DNA of 64,000 bases from Hyalella azteca (Eukaryota > Arthropoda > Malacostraca > Amphipoda > Hyalellidae), in NCBI RefSeq assembly GCF_000764305.2, contig NW_025937227.1:248001-312000 (forward strand), in the 5' to 3' direction. Shown piece by piece: positions 25,201 through 37,200 of the stretch (positions are counted from its first letter, which is position 1; every line of letters starts with the position of its first letter). Made by a program: the position numbers and the translations under genes. The notes under the pieces are model-generated. The model saw only the letters and a list, made by a program, of their open reading frames with translations. It did not search any database and was not told where the DNA came from.

Positions 25201-28200
25201 GTACACCACGTTTCCAACTTACACGCCCGATCTCGCGCTTGCCACCGACTTAGAAAATGTCACTTCCTCGACAACCACGGACGCGTTAGGTGATGAAAAT
25301 TCGACTGAGTACTCCACTGTAACACAAGAAATTACTGCATATACTGAGACAACTAGTGATGCTCAGCAATTCACAGAATCAGCTTCAACACCGTCAGTTG
25401 AACTCACGGACACGACTGACGCTCCTGAAAATATTACTTTAGATTCAAAAAATTTCGTGATGAGTGTCTCAACAGAAGAAACCAGCTCTGTTACATTGAG
25501 TACTATCGCCATTACTGAGAATGCTACAGATTACACTTCTTTAACACCCGATTCCACTTACGAAACACCTGATTTCACTTCCCAATTTGTTCCTTCTTCC
25601 GATGTCATCTCTCTCATAGATGTTGATGCGACCACTTCGATCGCCACCCACTCGACTAGTGAGGTAGAAACGACATCTGTCATAGGTCAGGAATCAATAT
25701 CTACTGATGCCTTTGATTCTGCTTTGTTGACAACGTTCACAGTTTCTCCCAAAGTGACCATTACAGAAGACACCACTACCTCTAGTAGTGTGGAACCAAC
25801 GTCGATCAGTGAATTTCCGACACCTGACGATGCTGGAGTGACAGATTTCACATCTACTGAGTCTCCGATTTTCTCGCTGACCCAAGGTCCCGGGTTAGGA
25901 TTCACTGCTCTACCTATCACTACTGAAGACCCGGATATTTCTACTTCTCAGCCTGATACATCTTCTGCATTTACATATTCAAGCTCAACAGCTACCGCAG
26001 CAACAACTATAACATCATCTGAAGATTTTACAACGATAAAAACTGAGGAAGAGACGACTGATTTGCCATCAACTGAGAAAGTCACAGACTTGGAGACGTC
26101 GACTCTTATTCCGACGACCGACTCATCTTCCACTGTCGTGCCTATGATTTGCGACAAAAATTGCCAAAATGGAGGCTCGTGCATCTTTGTGAACAATTTT
26201 GCAGCGGTACGTGAGGCAATTACTCAAAATCATTTTCTAGATACACTGATATAGGTTGTAATTTTGTGCATTTTAATGCTTAGTGAAGAGATGCTAAATT
26301 TTTTATCTCAAGCTGGGGGCTCGTATGAATGTTGCATAGTCTGTACTTCGCTAATGAATGTATAAAATACAAAATCGACCTGCTGATTTTGACACATCTC
26401 TTTGCAAACCGAGAAATTACATTTGTTATTATGTCACTAATCACAATTTTTTAGATCATTTACTAGGTCAGTTTTGTGCCTCGTATTGTAAAATATACTA
26501 ACCGTAAATATTTGTTCAGAACTTGCAGCTTTAAACACATTTCGCTCATGACATGTGCACGCATCTCTTCCGCAGTGTCGCTGCCCCTTCAACTACACGG
26601 GCGCGTACTGTGAAGCGTACCACTACGTTACGGTGCCGCGGTTTACTGGGTCTTCTTATCTGAAAGTGAAGCCCAGCAGCCCTCTAGACCTTAGGAACGG
26701 AGTCCAGGTGAGACATCGTTTAACTAGTGACCTTTGATGTCTCTGATGTCGTTTAACTAGTGACTGGTCACTAGTTATTGTGATCTCAATACCTCGGTTT
26801 ACTGGGTCTTCTTATCTGAAAGTAATGCCCAGCAGTCCACTAGACCTTAGGAACGGAGTCCAGGTGAGATATCGTTTACATTTTCTTAGATGTCATGCTT
26901 GCACTTGTCACTAATTATTGTTATCTCAATCATTTGTTGTTATAAAACCATTGTCACATCATTCATTTATTATAATCATCATTTGTCATAATCAAACGAT
27001 TTAGAAGTAGTTACCTCTCATGGCACGATGTTAGTAATACATTTTTTAATAAGTTGATAGCATATATAACAGTATATATAGGTATAATTAGGTGTAATAT
27101 ATGAGATTCATTAAATGTTATTTTCCTTAATGATTAATAAATTTTTTACGAGAATCCTTGAGAAAAGAAAGGTTGCACTAATTGGATACGAAGCATGTAG
27201 TTTGTAATTCGGTTGTTAACATTAGTTAGCTAGGTTTGTAGTTAGTTAGCTTCATAATAAAAAATTTTAATCAATTAATTTTCTGGCATGATACCTCTTT
27301 ATTCGTAAGTCCCTAACAACTAAATACAAGGATAAAAATATGTTCAAAGCTAAATGGTAAAACAAAAATCATTAACGCATTATATATATTAATTTTTAGG
27401 TCTACATCGGATTCACATCGACGGCAGCCAACGGCCTTGTGCTATACGGCGAGGCAGATGCCCACGGTGAGTACCGCTACACTCAAACAAATAAGCGACA
27501 CTTTGTCCACATTGCGACGCACTTTTTGCACTTGTGTGGGTCACCCTGGCCCAGTTTGGCTCGGTAAAAGTGCGTATTACTGCAGTGTTGCGAGCAGAAG
27601 TTGTGTCACTATTTTGACATTATTACCCAATAATATCTCTGAGTTTACCATTTAATGTTTATTTAACATTAATTGCTGATGCCTTTTTTAACATTCACGG
27701 GTGTCTAGGTTTGACTGCCGTGACCATAAAGAACAATTTTGTATAAATAGGATTCTATTCTATTACTTTGAATAGAATATTAAAAAAATCCTTCAGCCAA
27801 GAATAACTTTCAATAAAATAAAAAATAATTATTTTAATTTCCGAAGAATAACTTGAAGAGTCAATGTAATGGGCAGGATGGCCCAGTGATTAAAGTTCAG
27901 AGTACCAAGATTGGAGCAAAGAGGCGCGGGTTCGATCCCAGCTCTGTGCGCCAGTTTCTGGTCAGAATCGGCGGCCGGGCGGTTAATTAAGCAAAGAAAT
28001 TTTGAAGCAGTAAGTTGCGAGTTCAAGTCCGCAACATACTGTGAATATTCCGCAATGTTAAGAATCGGAGCAAGGCCTACGGCCTAATAAATGCTGAAAC
28101 TGCTATTATGTATATTATATTATAACCTCGCCAGCGCCGACCAGTACATGCGTTCACAGGTTCGTTCCTGATGTTGCTCATGCGCAACAGCCACCTGACG

Positions 28201-31200
28201 TTCGTCTTCAGCTGCGGTGTGCAGATGGTGTCTTTCCTACAGTCCAACGACAGGATCCCTCCTGCTGTCACCCTACACGTATCCTTCAAGTATTACTATC
28301 TCAATCTTTCATTAAACTCATTTCTTGCTATACCGCCAACTTTGATAAATTTCATTAAACTTATTTCTTGCTGTACCGCCATTTTTGATAACTTGCATTG
28401 TCGTATTTCTTGCCGACTTTATTGTCAACCCTCAGTTCTACAAGTCGAGTAAGTTCGTAATGCTAGAAGTCTAAGCTTGCTTTGTATCTTCGGAAAATAA
28501 CATCAAGTTAGTATTACAATTATACACGTAAAAACTTCCGTGTCATAACTCCTTAATTTTGAATTCTGATAGGTTATTTTGATTGATCCGTAATATACTC
28601 AGGCTAGGCTAGCCAGGTATCTCTGTGTTATTCACCGCATAAAACGAAGTGTCTATTTTTTCTCGGTAAACTCAAAAGTTATTAATCAATCAATCTTTTT
28701 GAAATGGACGAATGCACGAAACAATGTTGAACAAATGTTTAAAGTCCACACGTCATACAGCCACTTTATACTAATACTTCTGTACAATACTCTATACTAC
28801 CACTACTACTTTATTCTCCTACTGTATAACTGCATTACTTCACTTGAATTATGTATGAATTCCAGGCTGTGGTGGACTCCGTACGAAGCGCGGCTACCGT
28901 GGGGCGCCGGCAAGTGCAGTGCGTCACTACAGGTACTTTTGCCGGGGTTTTAGATACATAGAAGAGTTAAATAAATGTTTTTTACTAAATATATGTCTTT
29001 ATTGAATAATTGTTAGGTTTACATCAATATTTAAATCGGAAATTTTCACCGTTAATTGTGAAAGATGTTGGATATATGGAAGATTTAAATAAGCGTTTTT
29101 TATTGAAAATATGTCTTTATTGAATAATTTTTAGGATTACATCAATATTTAAATCGTAAATATTCACTATTAATTGTGAAAGATGTTCGATATATGGAAG
29201 ATTTAAATAAGTGTTTTTATTGAATATATGTCTTTATTGAATAATTGTTAGTATTACATCATTACTTGAATCGTAAATTTTCACCATTAATTGTGAAAGA
29301 TGTTGGATATATGGAAGATTTAAGTAAGCGTTTTTTATTGAAAATATGTCTTTATTGAATAATTGTAATATTACATCAATACCTGAGTCGTAAATTTTCA
29401 CCATTAATTTTGAAACAATAAATCTCGTATAAAGTCGTTCACTCGGGCAGGTGAACGACTCTGCCCCGCTGTACAGCGAGCAAGAGTCGCACTCCAGTCA
29501 CGTGGTGCTACAGTCGCTGTACCTGGCCGGACTCCCGACCCACTTTCCCACCAAGTGGGTCGTCAAGGCTGGCCTCCAGCCCAGGCTCGAGGGCTGCATC
29601 CGGACGCTTGAGGTGTGTTGTGCTTTAGTTACCTTTGTTTGGAACTAAAACGTAATTAATATCATTTAATACATGGATATGTACACCTATGCAACTTTGT
29701 ATTTGGTACTACAACGTAGGATGTGTACACCTCTGCAACTTTGTATTTGGTACTACAACGTCGGATATGTACACCTCTGCAACTTCATTTGTATGATTTT
29801 GCATGATGTGATTTTTCTGTTACTGGATCAATTTTATGCTTTGTTGCTGTACTGGCATCGAGTTTACATAGATTTTTACGTTTTCATACTCGATTTATAC
29901 CTGCTCATTTTTTAGCGTATTTTCTCATTTATGGAAAAAGGCGCTATTGTGCTCGTCATGTCCGTCTGTCTGTCCGTCTGTCTGTCCGTAACTTTACGTT
30001 TTCGTCGACGAGAAAATGCGCTCTCTGTCACTCACTGCAGTGAGTACTGAGTTATATTTTTATACCCGTTTAATTGCTGTTGACTTGTTCGATGTTACTA
30101 ATTAGTATTATTTTAATTCGCGAGGCTTTGCATTTTGAACGATTGTTGCATTTCAACGTTAATGAGTGATTGGTGCCGTGGTCTGGTTCAGCAGTGAATG
30201 GGCGGTGCTGCATCAAGTGAATTATAACCTGGCCTAATTCAAATTTCATCAAAATTCAAACTTTAATTGTTTTATTTTTGCCTTAAGATTGACGGACTAG
30301 AACTGGACATGTGGCGGGTGGGGGAAGAGGGGGAGGGAGTGACGGAGTGTGGGGAGAGCGCCCTTTGTCCCCCCAACGCCTGCCTCAACGGGGGCACCTG
30401 CGCCCGTGCCCCCTCACGCTGGTCCTGCCTCTGCCCCCCAGGGTGGGTACAGCCTCAGGATCAGTGCGTTCCTAATCAGCCTTTTAGTTAGTATAATTAT
30501 TTCATCAGTTTATTATTTCATTCCCTGATGTCAAAATAGGGTCTTAAAATCAAAGTCCCTTTGTCAACAATCATAGTTTGTTGTAATCATTTTTTCTTAT
30601 TTAATTTAGTCTTTATCTCAGTATAGGGGTTTTGTACATATTTTCATAGCATATGGCATATAGCATAGCATATTTCGAATAGCATATGCCATATAGCATA
30701 TTTCATTGTCAACATTCGTCATAATTTTTTGCAATCATTTTTTTCTTCGTTAATTTAGTTTTTATCTCAGTACAGGGTTTTGTGTATATATTTTCTTCGT
30801 TACTTAGTTGTCTATCTCTTTATAGTGATGTGTAAATAAAGTTCTTCTGTCAATTTACTTATGTCAAAATATTTCACATCTAAACATAGTTCTTGGTCGA
30901 CAGTCTTTTTGTAAACATATTCAATATGTATAATGCCCATATATTTTTTATGTCCCTCAGCATTGTCCCTCTGACTATATGGTCCCTTTACTAAGTTCAT
31001 CGAACCGCCAGAATCTTGTCTTAAAAGGATGTTATGACACGTTTAAATTTTCAAGCTTGCTCTGAAAATTACAAGAAGAAACGCTCCATTGATGTCGTAC
31101 AAGAAAATATAACACGAATATTAATAATATCAAGTGCTCCTATTATTAGCGTCAAGTGCATATTTACCTTATAGTTTTTTAATTCAATCCTAAAGGTTTG

Positions 31201-34200
31201 GTCTTGTTTTTGATCATATTTTCTCGCGCTTTCTTCTTTCCTTCCATCAATGTCACGCGATTATGACGCCTTATCGCATATTTTAAAGATGGTATTCATT
31301 CATTTTGTCGGAAATACTGTTTTCCCTGCTAGGAAGTCCCTCTACCTGGTCGCTTAGTTTATTTATTTTTCAGTCCTAAGTGTAAGTGTGTAAACCTTCT
31401 AAATAAATAATACACCAATGAAATTAATTTATGAATATGTACGAATTATAAATTGTTTCCGATGTGGTTAGTTTCGAAGGTACGTTCTGCGAGCTTCGCG
31501 CGTGCCGAGGCTCGCCCTGCCAGAGAGGACAGTGCGTGGCGCCCAACGACGTACGCCCCTTGGAGGACGGGCAGCTCCAGGTTCTCATCCCAGGGCAACG
31601 CGAACACCAACTGCAGGAGCGAGGGGCACGACGCAAGAGGGAACAGCGTACACTAGTCACTGCTTTGCTAGGGCATCAAGGTGATGCGTTGGAAGGATCG
31701 AGTGAAGTTCCTCCATATGAAGGCAGTACTGAAATCGAACTCGACAGCAACAAGCATCCTGTGAGTCATTTCCGAGAGCGCCAATTTGGAAATCGAAATG
31801 CTGGATACGGTCTCGGTTCGAAAGGCTCTGAAAATGACGAAAAGAGAGAATCTACAGGTGATTACGATACACAAGACGCGAACAAATCGAGTAAGGAACA
31901 GAAATCTCGCTTATACGATTCTGAAAGTCAGCTGCAGCTTCACGGCAATGACAGTTCGGAAGAAATATCATCGGAGGAATCCACAATGACTGAGAAGAGG
32001 GCAAAGATGGCACGGCTAAAACCCTCTGTGAATCCTTATGTTGACTTGGATTTCTTCCATGCTCATGGTAACCATACCCAGGACATCTCAGAAGATGCCA
32101 CTGAGGAATGGTACCAGCAGCAGCTCTTCCAGCAGCCTCCTCCTACCACACAGAGCGTACCAACGACCTCGGCTGAAGAGGCAAACCTGTGCCTCTGTCC
32201 CAGTGGATACCACGGGCGCTTCTGTGAGGTGCCTGACCAGCGCAGGAGAAAACTCACCAATAAATTCACTGGTGAGTTCTCGCTGAATTGTTTTTTGTGG
32301 GAATTAATTTAATCGTTGCAGGTTAAAGTTACGTCGGCTGTTTAGTTAGCCTGGTGTAACAGGTTAAAGTTACGTCAGGTGATTAGTTAGCCTGGTGTAA
32401 CAGGTTAAAGTTACGTCAGGTGATTAGTTAGCCTGGTGTAGCAGGTTAAAGTTACGTCATGTGATTAGTTAACCTGGTGTAGCAGGTTAAAGTTATGTCA
32501 GGTGATTAGTTAAACTGGTGTAGCAGGTTAAAGTTACGTCAACTGATTAGTTAACCTGGTGGAGCAGGTTAACGTTACGTCTGCTGATTAGTTAACCTGG
32601 GTAGCCAAACGTATGGCAGTATAAATACGTTTCTATGATGCGTAATTTGAAGACCGTTCTTTCTTTTGTATTTGAACATCAAATGTACAAAGAACTAAGT
32701 TATTGACGAAATGTCCTCAGATATTTAAATTTCGAACAAACTGTTTATGTTTTAATTGCCGTAAGCAAGCACTAATTATCCGGTGGTTGTAGTTGTAGTA
32801 TTTTCTTGTGATGAATATGCCCTAATGATCCTGTGGACTTCCATACGTCGCGCGAATAACATACGCCTCAAAATAAATTTTGCTTCTCCCGATGTTACGA
32901 GGATTGCCAATAATCTTGTCTCGTCTCCAGCTGGCTTGACAAAAAGTGGCCAATAATCTTGTCTCGTCTCCAGCTGGCTTGACAAAAAGTGGCCAATAAA
33001 TAATCTTGTCTCATCTCCAGCTGGCATGACAAGAAGTTGCCAATAATCTTGTCTTGTCTCCAGCTGGCTTGACAGGAAGTCAGCCGCTGTGGCCACGTTA
33101 CTCAGGCTCGGTCACTGCAGGCTACAGCTCCTACTCGGCCTACAGGCTGCCCTTTGACACCCGACACAGCCTCTACCTTAGGTGAGCTTAGTGACGACGA
33201 AGCCTCTACCTTAGATGAGCTTAGTGAAGACGAAGCCTCTACCTTAGGTGAGCTTAGTGAAGACGAAGCCTCTACCTAAGGTGAGCTTAGTGACGACGAA
33301 GCCTCTACCTTAGATGAGCTTAGTGACGACGAAGCCTCTACCTTAGGTGAGCTTAGTGACGACGAAGCTTCTACCTTATGTGAGCTTAGTGCCACAAAAG
33401 CCTCTACCTTAGGCGAGCTTAGTGCCACAAAAACCTCTACCTTAGGCGTGCTTAGTGCCACAAAAGCCTCTACCTTAGGTGAGCTTAGTGCCACAAAAGC
33501 CTCTACCTTAGGTGAGCTTAGTGCCACAAAAACCTCTACCTTAGGCGTGCTTAGTGCCACCAAAGCCTCTACCTTAGGTGAGCTTAGTGCCACAAAAGCC
33601 TCTACCTTAGGTGAGCTTAGTGCCACAAAAGCCTCTACCTTAGGTGAGCTTGGTGCCACCAAAGCCTCTACCTTAGGTGGCTTAGTCCGCCAAAACCTTT
33701 ACCTTAGGTGAGCTTAGTGCCACAAAATCCTCTACCTTAGGTGAGCTTAGTCCCGCCAAAACCTTTACCTTAGGTGAGCTTAGTCCCGCCAAAATCTCTA
33801 CCTTAGGTGAGCTTAGTGACGACGAAGCCTCTACCTTAGGCGTGCTTTGCCCTGACAAGTCTTTACCTTAGGGGTGCTTAGTGGTTGACAGACCACAGCA
33901 GCGCTTCATTTTGCTAACATCGCTGAACAAATTTGCATGTTGTAGAAATGGTACAAACGATGGTAATAGTTTGGCCATTGTACGACCAGGTAATCTGCGT
34001 AAATAATTGCATCTCAAAAATTACCATACAATCTTCATAGAATTTTTCCTGTACATCTCATTCGCTCATTTGCATCCTTAAGAAATCATTACTTCCAGAC
34101 ACAATTCGTTTTTTTACAGAAATTAGCTGTAAAATTCAGCGTACATATCCTATTGGAGAAAACTTCGACCAACCATTAATGGGACGAATGTATTTATTGC

Positions 34201-37200
34201 AATTTATATTGAAGTAATTCAATTGCAATAATTGGCCAGAAACAGTTTTGCGTTCTAGGGTTGAAATTTTTAGCGCATTTCCTCATTTATGGAAAAAAAG
34301 CGCTGTTGTGCTCGTCATGTCCGTCCGTCCGTGACTTCACGGACAGTGAAGTCACGGACAGTGCAGTGCACTGTACTAATCGCAATGAAAACCGATTTAT
34401 TCACGAAAAAAATGCACTCGCTGCAGTGAATACTGATCTAATTTTTAGGGCATTTTCTCATTTATGGAAAAAATGCACTATTGTGCTCGCCATGTACGTC
34501 TGTCTGTCCGTCCGTGACGTCCGTCCGTGATTTCACGTTTTCGTCGACGAGAAAATGCGCTCTCTGTCACTCACTGCAGTGAGTACTGAGTTATATTATT
34601 ATTTTTTTTATTTCCCCCGCCGCGACAGACTTCACTTCCGCACGTGGCAGACGCAGCAGCTAGGACTGCTGCTGCTGTTGGGTGGAGCCTCCACGGCAGC
34701 TCGCAAAGACTTCGTGTGTCTTGCCCTGGTGCAGGGACACGTCATGCTCACGTGGGACGTAGGTGGAGGTGAGCCAAGTGTCCTTAAGACTAAAATATTG
34801 CTGATCAAGTTTCAAATCTAAAATCAAGTGTTGATCAATTCATGATTTGGTCCGACCGCGGTCTTGATCACAGAAAATCGGGACTTTATATCACGACAGG
34901 TAATGACCCTGATCTTCGATAATTGTGTCATCGTTGTTTGGGAGGATCACTATTATTATCTTCATCATATGGCTGTCATTTTCCGCTGGTATGACCACAA
35001 TCTTTGTATCTGATCTAAAGATACAATCTTTGTATCCGATCTAAAGATACAATATTTGTATCTGATCTAAAGATATAATATTTGTATCTGATCTAAAGAT
35101 ATAATCTTTGTATCCGATCTAAAGATACAATCTTTGTATCTGATCTAAAGATACAATCTTTGTATCTGATCTAAAGATACAATCTTTGTATCCGATCTAA
35201 AGATATGTACAATCTTTGTATCTGATCTTAAGATGCAATCTTGGAATCTGATCTAAAGATACAATCTTTGTATCTTCATCATTAGCAAAACTACGATATT
35301 GATCTCATAGACAACGATCTCTATCTCTAATACTCATGTCTTTGTCTCGAAATAATCACTACCTAACCACTCTATGTTGTTCCAAAATCATTATCATTTC
35401 ATTTTTGATCATTGATCAAAAAAACAATTACCATATTCTTGAGAAATCTCACCGACGATCACACATGACACCTGCGTGATAGAGCGCCACGTTAAACTCG
35501 TCCCTGGCCCAGGTTTTGCTCAAAACTAATTTTTAATTTTTGCTGCGTTACGATCTCGATCTCCTACAACTTCAGTCTTAATATGATTTATAAAATTTTA
35601 ATTTTAATACTTCGTATTCCCTGCAGCAATACTCATGATGTTTGTCCAAAATCTCGAATTAGGGCTCGACGCTGAAACTTCTATTCACTTAACTTAAAAA
35701 ACTTTTTTGACACTCCAGAGTAAATTGATTACGGGTAGCAATATCCGTAGAGTTTTCCGAAATATTTTCCTTCATTAAAACTGAGTCAATTCAATTCATG
35801 TCTCCATTTCAATGCTTTATACAAAAAATATATCTTTGTGGCTTGAACTTACTCAAAAATATTGCTGCTGCTGATTTAATATGTGAAAGTTGTCGAATTG
35901 ATGTTATTGAAAATGCCGTGTCTGTCGAACATGTGATGGGTATAAATGGACATTTTACTTGCAGTGTAGCGGATTATAATCGATTGATTATTTAAATATT
36001 AAAGTGGCTGTAAATTACCTGGCAATTTAAAAGAAACGACTGTAGAATTTCTATTAATCTAAATATCATGACAGTAACATTTCTACCAAGTTCAAATGAA
36101 GTCTGTTTGAAATGTCGGTATCAGAGCAAATCTTGACTGTAGGTTATTTATTAGAGTTCGTCAAATTCATGCCAGTTCGTCGAGTTCATGCGAGTTGGTA
36201 AAGTTCATGCGAGTGTTTACAGGTCCACGACGTGTTGTGTCGCCCCGCCCCCTGGACGCCAGTCTGCACACACACTCCGTGCTGGTCGGACGTCGCGGCA
36301 AGCACGCCTGGCTGGCAGTCGACGCTCAGGCCAACGTCAGCGGAACGGCGCCCGGCTACCTCTCATCCCTGGACACCGACAATATCATGTTTGTCGGTGA
36401 GTGTTTATGTGATTGTGGGGTTAGTTGGCCAATGTCGATATTCATTTATCACAGCATAAATGGGCACTTTCGGAGCATTATTTAAATTTATTGATATAAG
36501 GCTTAAAATTAAACATCGATAAAAGTCGTAACTATTTCTAAAATCTTCTCCATTTTTAGCGCATTTTTTCATATATGGAAAAAGGCGCTATTGTGCTCGT
36601 CATGTCCGTCCGTCCGTCCGTCTGTCTTCACGTTTTCGTCGATTTGAGAAAATGCGATCTCTGTCACTCACTGCAGAGAGTATACTGAGTTATATTTTTT
36701 TAAGAAGCTGACAATATTGATTTTGATAACAATGTCTCTCAGGTGGCCACGAGTCCTGGGAGCTGCACAAGCTTCCGGCAGATCTCTGGAGACTGGAAGG
36801 CTTCCGGGGATGCGTTTATGACATCCGCGTCTCTCAGCATCCGCACTTCCACACTCTAGACCGTCGCCGCCAGTCTTCGAGTGGCCACGATGTGTCCACT
36901 TCCTTAGTTGGGGACGCGGCGGGGCACAAGGAGGAAGCTCGCTGGATGAAGCCAACGTTCGTGAGGTCGCGAAACGTGGCGCAGTGTGCGGACGATGCTT
37001 GTGCGATGCATCAGTGCCAACATGGTGCTACTTGCGTTGATCTCGGTGCTACGTACTGGTGCGTATTTTGTGTATATATAGTTGTGACGATGTATACGCA
37101 ATGCATGTGTTGTGCTATCTGCGGTCGTACAACACAAGCTGGTGCCACCTGCGTTGAACTCGGTGCCACGTACTGGTGCGTATTTTGTGTATATTTAGTT

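Noticed and set aside
33276..33711. Open frames on both strands with [11 protein letters not shown] or [11 protein letters not shown] repeats
   Set aside because: 33-base splice-donor array, not a gene.
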